A stretch of DNA of 64,000 nucleotides. Origin: Paenibacillus cookii. GTDB taxonomy: Bacteria; Bacillota; Bacilli; Paenibacillales; Paenibacillaceae. Below are positions 7,872 through 16,703 of this stretch, one piece after another. Both the position numbers and the translations under genes were made by a program. The stretch spans positions 186,001 to 250,000 of the forward strand of contig NZ_BORW01000001.1 in NCBI RefSeq assembly GCF_018333375.1, written 5' to 3'. The notes below the pieces were generated by a model. It saw only the letters and a program-made list of their open reading frames with translations. It was not told the DNA's origin and did no database searches. The number at the start of each line of letters is the position of its first letter. Position 1 is the stretch's first letter.

Positions 7872-8345
7872 TTAGCGCGGATTGAGCTGCACGGAAGCCT
7901 GTTTTCCGCTCAGCTGGATTCCCGACGTTTTGGTTCCCGCCTCCTTCAGATCCGTGATCAGCTGCTCCAGAAGCTCCTTCGCGGCCGCCCCTTCCTTGCC
8001 TTTGATCCGGATGACGAACAGAACGGCATTGCCGGACTTCAACGTTTTTTCCGCCTGCCGCAGCTTCGTTTCGTAGTCATGCTCTTCGATCTGGGGCGTC
8101 AGCCGGATCTCTTTGACCTTCATCCCGCGTTCCGCCGCTTTCGCCTGCTGTTTTTCCCTTTTGGCGTCTCCCGCCCCGATCAGCTTGCACGGGGGAGGAC
8201 TGCTCATCAAAGAGGTGCAGACCAAGTCGACTTTAAGCTTTTTGGCCATGGCCAGCGCTTCGGAGGTGGGCATAATGCCGAGGGGTTCTCCGTTTAGCCC
8301 CGTCAGCTCCACCTCCGTCGCCTTGATTTTTTCGTTCATCAGCAT
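7872..8345 (-). CDS. Divergent IF-3 paralogue
   Basis: 157 residues with both IF-3 domains. The N-terminal part (MNEKIKATEVELTGLNGEPLG) resembles the canonical NEQIRAREVRLID...LG start, followed by PPPCKLI and the linker. The C-terminal part has VKEIRLTPQIEEHDYETKLRQ. The C-terminal domain ends without the usual KNDxK tail. Normal infC sits with rpmI-rplT and uses a rare start; this copy is alone behind a lipoprotein gene and starts with ATG after GGGGGTG. It is probably a second IF-3-like protein rather than the housekeeping one. It could act on ribosomes under stress (inference). Confidence 0.75.
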   Translation of the reverse strand: MLMNEKIKATEVELTGLNGEPLGIMPTSEALAMAKKLKVDLVCTSLMSSPPPCKLIGAGDAKREKQQAKAAERGMKVKEIRLTPQIEEHDYETKLRQAEKTLKSGNAVLFVIRIKGKEGAAAKELLEQLITDLKEAGTKTSGIQLSGKQASVQLNPR

Positions 8346-8416
8346 GTTCGCAACACCCCCGTCCCACGTTTATGTATTTGTTGCAGCACCGACCGGACGC
8401 GCCGATGAAGCCGCCG

Positions 8417-9118
8417 CTAGGCCCGGTCCAGCTTGATTTCCACTTCGTCCCGCGGCGACAGCTTCATGTCGAAACCGTCCTCGGCAAGTTCCTTGCCGTT
8501 GACTTTGATCACCCATTTTTCCACCGATTTGGATACGTAGCCCTTCACGGAATGAACCATCCGTTTGTTGACCGTCAGTTCGACGAAATCGGTCCCCATC
8601 AGTATGTCGCGCACATTTTCGTTTTCGGCGTACGGCAGGATGTACGTATGCGAAATCGACGGCTGTATGGTTCCGCCGTTGATTTTCAGCACGGAATATT
8701 TGACTTCCTTCGCTTTGGGATCCGTCGGTTCGATGGAAATGCCAAGCTCGTCGTTTTCCTTGAGCACCGTATCCAGCTTGTCCTTTCCAAGCTTTTTGTC
8801 GTTGAGCTCGATCCCCCACGCGAAGGCCGAAGACAGCGAGACCTGGCTGATCGAAAGGATGCTTCCGTCCTCCGCGAAGGTCACGATCCCGCTTTTTTTC
8901 AAGCATTCCCGGATCGAGATTCCCTGCTCCAAATATTTTTCGATGTCGCGGATCGTGTCCGGAGAGAAAAAATCGTCTTTTTCGGAAATCAATATCGGCG
9001 AAAAGGCTTCTCCGGATGCCACGCCCGCCGAATCTTTGGATTTGCTGCCATCGCATCCCGCCAGGATCACCGACAGGACGGCGATGAAAACGATTGCCTT
9101 TTTGAAGCTGTTCCCCAT
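8417..9118 (-). CDS. Lipoprotein of unknown function
   Basis: 233 residues. The signal peptide ends in a lipobox, VILAGC, so the mature protein is likely anchored to the outer face of the membrane. Downstream there is a D/E/K-rich, beta-strand-rich region; the final stretch WVIKVNGKELAEDGFDMKLS resembles small ubiquitin-like domains of exported proteins (weak). The ATG at 9118 follows AAAGG; upstream GTG codons overlap that site. It is 71 bases upstream of the IF3-like gene on the same strand, possibly cotranscribed. No function can be assigned. Confidence 0.7.
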   Translation of the reverse strand: MGNSFKKAIVFIAVLSVILAGCDGSKSKDSAGVASGEAFSPILISEKDDFFSPDTIRDIEKYLEQGISIRECLKKSGIVTFAEDGSILSISQVSLSSAFAWGIELNDKKLGKDKLDTVLKENDELGISIEPTDPKAKEVKYSVLKINGGTIQPSISHTYILPYAENENVRDILMGTDFVELTVNKRMVHSVKGYVSKSVEKWVIKVNGKELAEDGFDMKLSPRDEVEIKLDRA

Positions 9119-9180
9119 TCCGGGCACCACCTTTGTTTATTCATTGCATGGTGCATTAACGTCGTTGGCTTCTATGAACC

Positions 9181-9213
9181 AAAATAGAGTCCTCATCCTG
9201 AGAACTCTATTTT
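9181..9213. terminator. Bidirectional hairpin terminator
   Basis: AAAATAGAGT pairs with ACTCTATTTT around a 13-base loop. It ends the leftward gene at 9268. Confidence 0.6.
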
Positions 9214-9267
9214 AACATAGTCAAGCGAGCGTTTTCGACAGGGGTTAGACAGGTTTAGACCAAAAAT

Positions 9268-9984
9268 TCAATGGATCAGCGCCTGCATGAACGTTCTCGT
9301 CCCATCCGTATTTTTCAAATAAGGCCCTAAACCGAGGAAATGGCCGCGGTCGACATAAACGCCCGTCATCCACGTCCCCTCCAGAACTTCGCCGTCCAGA
9401 TGAAGCAGCAACGGAGGCGCGGAAATCAGTTCCTGATAGACCGGAATCCGCGTATTGTGTTTTTTGAAAGGTTTGCCGGATTGTTCGAAAGGAATCGGGG
9501 TGACGTACGTGGGCACGAAATAAGCAGAGATGACCTCCATCTCTTCGTCGTCGTAAAAGGGGGCATCGCCTAAAACGGGATGGAACAACGATATTTCTTC
9601 GAATTGCGACCAAATGAGGAGCTGCAGCATCATGCTTTGAAGACTGCCGTTATGAAAAACGTATTCGCGTTTGCCCTGCCGCTCCTTCCCTCCCGGAGCA
9701 TCCAGGCTTTCTACGTAATGGCGCTCGCAGCCGATGCACTTCCAGCCGGACGGGCTCTGAATCCACTTTTGAAACACCGTGCCGCCATGTTCTCCGCCTT
9801 CGGAGTACGGTTCCTGAGCAGGCCTCGGGCAGGCCCAATACTTCCGCACGGAATCCGGTACATGCTGCGCCAGCATCGAGATCGTTTTATCGTAAATCTT
9901 TCGCACTTTAATAGAAGCGCTTTCAAGTTCGTTGACATCCTCTTTTCCATACCTTATCGCTTGGGAAAGTACTATTTTTCTCAT
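9268..9984 (-). CDS. Hypothetical protein with Cys motifs
   Basis: 238 residues, starting MRKIVLSQAIRYGKEDVNEL after a strong AAGGAGG. No signal peptide or membrane segment is seen. A central region has WACPRP and WKCIGCERHY, which could be a metal site or chance cysteines. The C-terminal half is rich in aromatic residues (YFVPTYVTPIPFEQS, LLLHLDGEVLEGTW). I do not recognise the family. It lies alone between terminators. Confidence 0.6.
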   Translation of the reverse strand: MRKIVLSQAIRYGKEDVNELESASIKVRKIYDKTISMLAQHVPDSVRKYWACPRPAQEPYSEGGEHGGTVFQKWIQSPSGWKCIGCERHYVESLDAPGGKERQGKREYVFHNGSLQSMMLQLLIWSQFEEISLFHPVLGDAPFYDDEEMEVISAYFVPTYVTPIPFEQSGKPFKKHNTRIPVYQELISAPPLLLHLDGEVLEGTWMTGVYVDRGHFLGLGPYLKNTDGTRTFMQALIH

Positions 9985-10134
9985 CGTTCTCCGCCTCCTT
10001 AAGCGCCGAAAAGGCAGTTTATTTACCAATTATACTACAGATGCCGCCGGAAGGTGCAAGTCTTAACCTAAAAATAACATAAAAATCCAGGTTTCGCGAA
10101 ATATCGACACGACGCCAAACGCCTGTCCAACGCC

Positions 10135-10167
10135 AAAAACCTCCTCTAAAATTTAGAGAAGGTTTAT
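10135..10167 (-). terminator. Terminator after the hxlR-type gene
   Basis: On the complement AAACCTTCTCTAAA pairs imperfectly with TTTAGAGGAGGTTT, and TTTTT follows. Confidence 0.65.
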
Positions 10168-10190
10168 CGTCACGGTTGAGATTAGGCAGC

Positions 10191-10514
10191 TCAATCCAGT
10201 TTGACCCATTGTTCGGCCCAATGTTGAACCTGGTCCATTACCGGCTGCAGCGCTTTTCCTTTTTCGGTCAGTTCGTATTCGATCCGAACCGGCGTTTCGG
10301 GATAAACATGGCGTTCCAAGATGCCCTCATTTTCCAAGTCTTTCATACGTTCGGACAGCATTTTGTCGCTCATGGATGGAATGATATGCGATATATCCTT
10401 GAACCGTTTCGGTCCGTTCATCAGCGAATAGATAATGAGCCCGTTCCAACGCTTTCCCAATACGGAAAAAGCCGTTTCAAACCGCGGACACATACTGAAA
10501 TCCTGATCCTTCAT
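10191..10514 (-). CDS. HxlR-family transcription regulator
   Basis: 107-residue winged-helix protein typical of the HxlR (YtcD/YybR) family. The N-terminal MCPRFETAFSVLGKRWNGLI carries the single Cys that many family members use to sense aldehydes or quinones. It is followed by GPKRFKDISHIIPSMSDKML, ERMKDLENEGILER and RIEYELTEKG. The ATG follows AGAGGTG. No target gene is obvious; it has its own terminator. Targets in this family are usually adjacent or divergent, but the rightward side (10515-10747) holds no gene. Confidence 0.85.
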   Translation of the reverse strand: MKDQDFSMCPRFETAFSVLGKRWNGLIIYSLMNGPKRFKDISHIIPSMSDKMLSERMKDLENEGILERHVYPETPVRIEYELTEKGKALQPVMDQVQHWAEQWVKLD

Positions 10515-10684
10515 GTTCTCACCTCTTTACAGGATCCATGCAAACAGTTAATGTCTCATGAAAGCTTACATTAAGTTAGTATGTATCAATTTTACCACAT
10601 TCGCCTGCAAAAGAAAACTCGCAGATCCGAATCCAGGCTTGAAAATCCTTCCCAAATCGCAGGATCGGCCGCCGCCCGCCAACG

Positions 10685-10715
10685 AAAAAACGGCAGCATC
10701 AGCTGCCGCCGTTTT
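10685..10715 (-). terminator. Terminator after the thuA-like gene
   Basis: GGCAGC-ATCA-GCTGCC flanked by complementary CG/AT pairs, with TTTTTT on the complement. It lies 33 bases after the thuA-like stop. Confidence 0.7.
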
Positions 10716-10747
10716 CTTCCGCCTTGTGAGACGTCGCCTTCCGTATG

Positions 10748-11482
10748 CTACACCACGGACCCTTTCGCGAACTCTCTTACCGGCTGCGGGGAATGGCCGA
10801 AACGCAACGCTTCGCCGGGAGCCGGAGCCGCCCATTTGACGCCGTTGGCGATCACTTTCAAAACCCCGGGATGGAAATAGGTCGGATGCGTTTCGTGTCC
10901 GGGACGGAAGTAGAAAATTTTTCCGCGCCCGCGACGGAAGGTGCATCCGCTCCGGAATACTTCGCCGCCTTCGAAATTGCTGATGAACACGATTTCGTCC
11001 GGCGTAGGGATGTCGAAATATTCGCCGTACATCTCTTCATGGTCGAGGATGATCTTTTCGCCGATGCCTTCGGCGATCGGATGGGACGGATTCACGTTCC
11101 AGATGATTTCCTGCTCCTCCGCTTCGCGCCATTTCAAATCGCAGGACGTACCCATCAAAGCCTTGAAGATTTTGGAGAAATGCCCGGAATGCAGCACGAC
11201 CAATCCCATGCCGTCCAAAACGCGCTGTTTGACGCGCGCCACGATGTCGTCGCTGACCTTGTCATGGGCCATATGTCCCCACCAAATCAGCACGTCCGTC
11301 CGGTTCAGCACTTCTTCGGTCAATCCGTGCTCCGGTTCCTCCAGCGTGGCGGTCTCAATGGCAAAACCGTCCTGCTGGATGCCTTGGGCAAGCGCCGTGT
11401 GGATGCCGTTTGGGTAAACGGCTTTGACGGCATCGTGAATTTTTTCGTGGACGAACTCGTTCCAAATGGTTACGTTGATCAT
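10748..11482 (-). CDS. ThuA-domain protein (trehalose-utilisation type)
   Basis: 244 residues of the ThuA family, with a class-I glutamine amidotransferase-like fold. Typical segments are [55 protein letters not shown] and [16 protein letters not shown]. ThuA proteins are found in sugar catabolic operons beside Gfo/Idh/MocA oxidoreductases, as here; the reaction is not well established. The ATG at 11482 follows AAGGAGG. It is 13 bases downstream of the TIM-barrel isomerase gene and probably cotranscribed, ending at the terminator at 10685. Confidence 0.85.
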   Translation of the reverse strand: MINVTIWNEFVHEKIHDAVKAVYPNGIHTALAQGIQQDGFAIETATLEEPEHGLTEEVLNRTDVLIWWGHMAHDKVSDDIVARVKQRVLDGMGLVVLHSGHFSKIFKALMGTSCDLKWREAEEQEIIWNVNPSHPIAEGIGEKIILDHEEMYGEYFDIPTPDEIVFISNFEGGEVFRSGCTFRRGRGKIFYFRPGHETHPTYFHPGVLKVIANGVKWAAPAPGEALRFGHSPQPVREFAKGSVV

Positions 11483-11495
11483 GTTGTTTTCCTCC

Positions 11496-12464
11496 TTATA
11501 CCCACCACATGTCGCCAAGCGACTCTTCGATCAATACCTGCTGCAAATTGGCCACCGCTTTGGAGAAACCTTCTTCGATGGACATCAGGCCGTCTTCATG
11601 CTCGATGCTGACCGCGTAATCGTATCCGACGAGACGCAGCGCGCTGATGATGTCCGCCCAGGTTTTGACGTCGTGGCCGTAACCTACGCTGCGGAATTGC
11701 CAAGCGCGGTCCAGCATGTTCGTGTACGGCTGCATATCCGTTAAACCGAAACGGTTGACGTTGACCGGATCGATGACGGTGTCTTTGGCGTGGAAATGGT
11801 GGATCGCGCCGGCGCGGCCCAAAATGTGGATCGCCTGAACCGGATCGATGCCCTGCCACCACATGTGGCTCGGATCAAGGTTGGCGCCGATCGCCTCGCC
11901 TGCGGCTTCGCGCAGACGAAGCAGCGTTGCCGGCGTATGCACCGAAAATCCGCCGTGCAGTTCCAAACCGATTTTTACGTTATGGTCGGCGGCAAATTTC
12001 GCTTGTTCCGTCCAATACGGAATGACCTTGTTTTCCCACTGCCAAGCCAAAATTTCCTGAAAATCGTTTGGCCAAGGAGCGACCGGCCAGTTCGGGTATT
12101 TCGCGTTTTCATGGTCCCCCGGGCAGCCGGAGAACGTATTGACGACCTGCACGCCCAATTTCTCCGCCAGTTTCACCGAATTGACGAAATCCTCATGATC
12201 CGCTTGGGCAAGATGCTTTTGCGGATGAAGCGGGTTGCCGTGGCAGCTGAGCGCGCTGATCGTCAGGCCGCGGGATTCGACCGCATGTTTGAACTCTTTC
12301 AGCTTCGCTTCGTTTTCGAGCAGCTCGGCCGGATTGCAATGCGCTTTGCCGGGATTTCCGCCCGTTCCGATCTCTACCATCTTCAGACCTTTGGACGCCA
12401 CGTAATCGAGCGCATCCTCCAGCTTGCGACCGCCGAACAATACCATAAATACGCCTAGTTTCAA
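11496..12464 (-). CDS. Sugar phosphate isomerase/epimerase (xylose-isomerase-like TIM barrel)
   Basis: 322 residues of the AP-endonuclease-2 (IolE/YcjR-like) superfamily. Metal-ligand style motifs are [32 protein letters not shown] and SIEHEDGLM. Such proteins isomerise, epimerise or dehydrate sugars and keto-inositols. The start codon is TTG: AAGGAGG lies 8 bases upstream and no ATG fits. It heads a two-gene unit with the thuA-like gene. A second, shorter member of the superfamily lies at 13708, suggesting a multi-step oxidised-sugar pathway. Confidence 0.85.
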   Translation of the reverse strand: MKLGVFMVLFGGRKLEDALDYVASKGLKMVEIGTGGNPGKAHCNPAELLENEAKLKEFKHAVESRGLTISALSCHGNPLHPQKHLAQADHEDFVNSVKLAEKLGVQVVNTFSGCPGDHENAKYPNWPVAPWPNDFQEILAWQWENKVIPYWTEQAKFAADHNVKIGLELHGGFSVHTPATLLRLREAAGEAIGANLDPSHMWWQGIDPVQAIHILGRAGAIHHFHAKDTVIDPVNVNRFGLTDMQPYTNMLDRAWQFRSVGYGHDVKTWADIISALRLVGYDYAVSIEHEDGLMSIEEGFSKAVANLQQVLIEESLGDMWWV

Positions 12465-12523
12465 AGTAAACTCCTCCTTATGCGTTGGGTTTCAAATTAA
12501 GGTTGCCTCAATAACTTCCGGTT

Positions 12524-12539
12524 TTGAAAAGCTTTTCAA
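12524..12539. promoter_or_regulatory. 16-bp perfect palindrome upstream of the isomerase-thuA unit
   Basis: TTGAAAAGCTTTTCAA, perfectly symmetric, 60 bp before the TTG start at 12464. Its form resembles LacI/GalR-family or cre-like operators (TGAAA..TTTCA), though the centre is GC instead of CG. It is a candidate operator for carbon-source control. Confidence 0.4.
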
Positions 12540-12623
12540 CTTGCGTAAAACGAAGCCCGAACCCCAGGCAGGTCGTCTGCATGGGGAACGGTGAGTCGAG
12601 ATGTATGAATGAACCTCTGAAGA

Positions 12624-13715
12624 TTACTCGAAATATACGGCTTTACCCGTTTTGGCGGACTCGTAGATCGCTTCCAGAATTTGCGTTACGACAAAAGCCT
12701 GCTCAGGTTTAACGATCGGCTCCTTGTCTTCCAGGATCGCCTCGATCCACAGTCTTTGCTCCAGATCCGACTCGCTTTCGGCCGTGCCGGAGTAGAACGC
12801 CACGCCTCCTGCCTGCAAATCGATGTTGGTGTCGTACAAACGTCCCAGCTTTTCTCCGTTGATGCGGAGACCGTCCTTCATGTCCGCGCCGCCTTCGGTG
12901 CCTGCAAGGATCGTTTTGGCTTCGCCCGTTTCCACGACGTTAAGCGCCCAGCTGGATTCCAAAATGATCGTTGCGCCGTTTTCCATCGTGATGAAGCCGA
13001 AAGCGGAGTCTTCCACCTTGAATTGCTCCGGATCCCATGGTCCCCAGGCGTTGGCCGCGTCCTTGCGCTGTCCGAGCTTATGGAACGAGGAACCGAGCAC
13101 GCTTTTCGGTTTGTAGTTGTCCATCATCCACAGCGTCAGGTCAAGCGCATGCGTACCGATATCGATAAGCGGGCCTCCGCCTTGCTTTTCCTCGTCCAAA
13201 AAGACGCCCCAAGTCGGAACCGCGCGGCGGCGGATCGCCAACGCTTTGCCCAGGTAGATGTCGCCGAGTTCGCCGGCTTCGCAAAGCTGCTTCAAATACA
13301 GGCTGTCGGCACGGTAGCGGTTTTGGTAGCCGATCGTCAGCTTTTTGCCCGTGCGGCGCGCCGCGTCCAGCATTTCCTGGGCTTGCGCCACGGTTTTGGC
13401 CATCGGCTTTTCGCACATAACATGTTTGCCGGATTCCAGGGCCGCTACGGTGATGACCGAGTGGGAATCGTTTGGCGTACATACATGAACGACGTCGATG
13501 CTTTCGTCTTTGAGCAGCTCACGGAAGTCGGTATACACTTTCGCGTCTTCGGTGCCGAACTCCTTGGCCGCTTTTTCCGCGCGTTCCTTCACGATGTCGC
13601 AGAAGGCCACCATTTGCGCTTGCGGCTGCTTCGCGAGGCTCGGCATATGTTTTCCGTTTGCGATCCCTCCGCAGCCGATGATTGCGATTTTTAAGGTTTG
13701 GGTTGTGTTAGACAT
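12624..13715 (-). CDS. Gfo/Idh/MocA-family NAD(P)-dependent oxidoreductase
   Basis: 363 residues. The Rossmann N-terminus is IAIIGCGGIANGKHM, followed by VHVCTPNDSH and the family hallmark GKHVMCEKPMA with the EKP lysine. The C-terminal substrate domain includes GGGPLIDIGTHALDLTLWMM, the usual His-bearing helix. It oxidises or reduces a hydroxyl of a sugar or polyol; the substrate is unknown. The ATG at 13715 follows GGAGG and overlaps the preceding stop by 8 bases, so translation is likely coupled to the isomerase gene at 13708. Confidence 0.9.
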   Translation of the reverse strand: MSNTTQTLKIAIIGCGGIANGKHMPSLAKQPQAQMVAFCDIVKERAEKAAKEFGTEDAKVYTDFRELLKDESIDVVHVCTPNDSHSVITVAALESGKHVMCEKPMAKTVAQAQEMLDAARRTGKKLTIGYQNRYRADSLYLKQLCEAGELGDIYLGKALAIRRRAVPTWGVFLDEEKQGGGPLIDIGTHALDLTLWMMDNYKPKSVLGSSFHKLGQRKDAANAWGPWDPEQFKVEDSAFGFITMENGATIILESSWALNVVETGEAKTILAGTEGGADMKDGLRINGEKLGRLYDTNIDLQAGGVAFYSGTAESESDLEQRLWIEAILEDKEPIVKPEQAFVVTQILEAIYESAKTGKAVYFE

Positions 13716-14475
13716 GAACAGGTCCTCCATTTTTTGCGTAGTTTTTAATCCATTCCATGCTTTTCGCAATGGCTTCGAGCGGCGGATTTTGGCAGAAATC
13801 CTGCTCTACCACGATCCATTCCGCGCCCGCTTTGTCCGCGGCTTCGGCCACGGCCTTCAAGTCCACTTCGCCTTGGCCCAGCTCCACCGTCAGCGGGGAA
13901 CCGTCCTCTTGTCTGCGGACATCCTTCCAATGCACCACCGGAAGGCGTCCCGCATAAGATTCGATGTAGCGGACGGGGTCGTAGCCGGCAAAGTGCACCC
14001 AGCAGCTGTCCAGCTCGATCTGGAGCAATGATTCGGGAACGTTTTCGTACATCGCGTCGAATACCGTTTGGTCCCCGATCTTCTCGGTGAATTCAAAGTC
14101 GTGGTTATGGTACAGCAGCGTAACCTGCTGCTCGGCGCACCGCTGTCCGATGCGTTCCAGGTTCGCAAAAACTTCATCCCAATGGCGGTCTTCGGCTCCG
14201 AGATACGGGACGATCAGGCGGGTATTGCCGATTTCTTTGTTGTAGGCGATTTCCTCGTCGAGGGCATTCAGCATGCGGTCGTAACCCGTATGCGTGCCGA
14301 GCGCGACCAGGCCGTACTGGTCGAGAAGCGCTTTCACCTCGGACGCGGGGCGCCCGAAAAAGGTATGGAATTCCACGCCTTGATATCCGAGCTCTGCTAC
14401 TTTCTTCAGCGTCCCTTCAAAATCCTGCTCCATTTGCTCACGAACCGTATAAAGTTGCAAGCCCAGCTTCAACAT
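13708..14475 (-). CDS. Sugar phosphate isomerase/epimerase (TIM barrel)
   Basis: 255 residues of the xylose-isomerase-like superfamily. Features are LGLQLYTVREQMEQDFEGTL at the start, LLYHNHDFEF, LLQIELDSCWVHFAGYDP, VVHWKDVR and IVVEQDF. These carry the Glu, Asp and His residues that bind the metal in this fold. The ATG follows CAGGAGTGAGG. The stop overlaps the next dehydrogenase gene by 8 bases, a sign of a functional pair. It acts with the two Gfo/Idh/MocA enzymes on an unknown sugar (inference). Confidence 0.88.
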   Translation of the reverse strand: MLKLGLQLYTVREQMEQDFEGTLKKVAELGYQGVEFHTFFGRPASEVKALLDQYGLVALGTHTGYDRMLNALDEEIAYNKEIGNTRLIVPYLGAEDRHWDEVFANLERIGQRCAEQQVTLLYHNHDFEFTEKIGDQTVFDAMYENVPESLLQIELDSCWVHFAGYDPVRYIESYAGRLPVVHWKDVRRQEDGSPLTVELGQGEVDLKAVAEAADKAGAEWIVVEQDFCQNPPLEAIAKSMEWIKNYAKNGGPVHV

Positions 14476-14502
14476 GTTTGCCTCACTCCTGTTTTTTATT
14501 TT

Positions 14503-15564
14503 TCAAGGCAGGGTGCTTTCCAGCTTTACATGCTCGCCCTTCAAGGAAGAGGTATGGAATGCATGCATGGCTTCAAGCACATGGTAAGCGAGCATTCCGC
14601 TCGCCCGATGGCCGCGGCCTTCCCGGATCGACGCAACCATGTCGTTCACGCCAAGCCCCCGCTCGTTTCTTCCGCATTCGAATGCCGGAGCCAGCGTTTC
14701 GGTCTCGGTCGATCCGCTGCGGCGGAGCTTGACGTCCCCGTCGAAGAAATTCGGATCGGGAAGGATGAGCGTCCCTTCCGTGCCGTATATTTCGAGCCAA
14801 GGCAGGCTTGCGCCGCCTTTGACGTCAAAGCTTGTAATCACGGTGGCGATGGCGCCCTGCCTGAAATCGATCGTTCCGGCCAGATGCGTCGGCGTAAGCA
14901 CCGGGATTTGCTGGCCGGCCTTCGGTCCCGAACCGATCGTTCGCGTCGCGCTCGGAGCGCCGGCCGAAGAACTGATCCGGTCCATCGGACCCAGCAGCTC
15001 CGCCAGCGCCGTCAAATAATACGGCCCCATGTCGAACATCGGCCCGCCGCCGGGGGCGTAAAAAAATTCGGGATCCGGATGCCAGCCCTCCGGCCCGCCG
15101 CTCATCATAAAGGCTGCGGCCGCCACCGGCTTGCCGATCATGCCGCCTTCGATGGCCGCCTTGGCCGTTTGAATCCCCGATCCGAGGAACGTGTCCGGCG
15201 CGCTGCCGACGCGGAGACCTTTGCTATCGGCGGTCTGAAGTATGCGCTTACCATCCTCCAGCGAGACGGCCAGCGGTTTTTCGGCATACACGTGTTTGCC
15301 CGCTTCCAGCGCGGCGATATCGATTTCGGCATGGCTCCCCGGAACGGTCAGGTTAATGACCAGCTCGATCTCCGGGTCGGCCAGCAGTTCGGCTGCCGTG
15401 TATGCGTTTGCAATCCCGTATTCCTCCGCCCGGGCCGCGGCGCGTTCAAGCACCACGTCGGCGCAGGCCACCACGTCGACAACGGGGCTTTTTTTCAGGT
15501 TCTCCAGGTAAATGGCGCTGATGTTGCCGCAGCCGACGATGCCTGCTTTCATTTTGGTGTCCAT
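14503..15564 (-). CDS. Gfo/Idh/MocA-family oxidoreductase
   Basis: 353 residues. The NAD-binding start is MKAGIVGCGNISAIYLENLK and the hallmark is GKHVYAEKPLAVSLEDG. The substrate domain has GGGPMFDMGPYYLTALAELLG, in which the usual His of the GTH motif is replaced by Pro-Tyr-Tyr, as in one branch of the family. A strong GGAGTG lies before the ATG. It is the first gene of the leftward unit 15564-12624 and diverges from the AraC regulator at 15762, which probably controls it. Confidence 0.9.
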   Translation of the reverse strand: MDTKMKAGIVGCGNISAIYLENLKKSPVVDVVACADVVLERAAARAEEYGIANAYTAAELLADPEIELVINLTVPGSHAEIDIAALEAGKHVYAEKPLAVSLEDGKRILQTADSKGLRVGSAPDTFLGSGIQTAKAAIEGGMIGKPVAAAAFMMSGGPEGWHPDPEFFYAPGGGPMFDMGPYYLTALAELLGPMDRISSSAGAPSATRTIGSGPKAGQQIPVLTPTHLAGTIDFRQGAIATVITSFDVKGGASLPWLEIYGTEGTLILPDPNFFDGDVKLRRSGSTETETLAPAFECGRNERGLGVNDMVASIREGRGHRASGMLAYHVLEAMHAFHTSSLKGEHVKLESTLP

Positions 15565-15761
15565 GCTTCACACTCCTTCATGAGGTAGAAGGTTGAATCA
15601 ACAATCTAGTACCCATGGTATTCCGAATTCGTTTATATTAAAATGAATAATATGATTAAAACATGAACAATCTGGTCATTATTTTTTTGACCGGGATTTT
15701 TCCCGAACCAAAATCGGCGGTTCCCTGCGGACAAGCCACTTACGCTATAGGAGTTAGTTTT

Positions 15762-16580
15762 ATGTCTACGGATCAATCGGTTCATATCTATACGGCAGGA
15801 TTTTCATTCCACCACAAACCCTTTTACATGAGCGAAATGAACGGGGTCAAAAATTATTTGATGCGCCTGCAGACGGACGGAAGATGCCGGGCCCGCGTCG
15901 GCGGGGAGATGGTGCCCGTCGAGGCCGGGGATCTGCTCCTTTTTTCGCCGGACGAGCCGTATGAGCTGAAAATCGACGAGGAGCTGAACGCCCAAAACGA
16001 GCTTGCGGTCGAAAGCGGGGATTACCATATCTTTTTCGGAGGCAGCTGGATCGAGGAATGGTGGAACCGGCAAAAACGCCCGACGAAAATCCGGGTCCCC
16101 CTCAACGAAACGATCATCGGCCTTTTCAGGCAAATCGTGCTGGAGCAGCGCAAAATCTCCAATCCTTTTCCCGAAATCTCGGGGTATTACATGCGCATTT
16201 TATGTCTGGAGACGGACCGCCTTCTGCGGGAGCATCCATCCACGACCCCGAAAACGTACCTGGCTCACCGGATCAAGCACTACATCGAGGAAAACGCCTC
16301 TTCATCGTTTAAGCTGGAGGATGTCGCGGCCCACGTCGGGATCAGCGTATCGCGCGCGGTGCACCTGTTCAAGGAGGCGTTCGGCAAAAGCATTATGCAA
16401 TATACGCTTGACGTCAGGCTCGACATGGCCCGCGAGAAAATCATTTTCAGCCCGATGTCCCTCGAAAATATCGCCGAAACTTCGGGCTTTGCGAATTATA
16501 CGTATTTCCACCGCGTATTCCGTTCCCGGTTCGGGAAATCGCCGAAGGAATACCGGATGGAAAGCCGCGAGCAGATTTGA
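15762..16580 (+). CDS. AraC-family transcription regulator
   Basis: 272 residues. The N-terminal cupin-like effector domain (FSFHHKPFYMSEMNGVKNYL, VEAGDLLLFSPDEPYEL) precedes two C-terminal helix-turn-helix motifs: FKLEDVAAHVGISVSRAVHLF and ENIAETSGFANYTYFHRVF, ending SPKEYR. The ATG at 15762 follows TAGGAG with good spacing; upstream in-frame ATGs lack a ribosome site. It is divergent from the sugar dehydrogenase unit (15564-12624), so it is the likely pathway regulator, with the sugar or a pathway intermediate as ligand (inference). A terminator follows at 16629. Confidence 0.9.
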   Translation: MSTDQSVHIYTAGFSFHHKPFYMSEMNGVKNYLMRLQTDGRCRARVGGEMVPVEAGDLLLFSPDEPYELKIDEELNAQNELAVESGDYHIFFGGSWIEEWWNRQKRPTKIRVPLNETIIGLFRQIVLEQRKISNPFPEISGYYMRILCLETDRLLREHPSTTPKTYLAHRIKHYIEENASSSFKLEDVAAHVGISVSRAVHLFKEAFGKSIMQYTLDVRLDMAREKIIFSPMSLENIAETSGFANYTYFHRVFRSRFGKSPKEYRMESREQI

Positions 16581-16628
16581 AGGCGGATTCGACCGTTCAG
16601 AAGAAAAAGGAAATTTTGCTCAAGCAGG

Positions 16629-16664
16629 AAAGCTCCCCGGCAGTAGGCAGGGGAGCTTTATTTA
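16629..16664. terminator. Terminator between araC-type gene and nitroreductase
   Basis: AAAGCTCCCC pairs with GGGGAGCTTT across an 11-base loop, with T-rich sequence following. It serves the rightward regulator and possibly the leftward nitroreductase gene. Confidence 0.75.
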
Positions 16665-16703
16665 CAAAGGCATTGGATTCCAATGGCTGATAGTTGTATT
16701 TTG

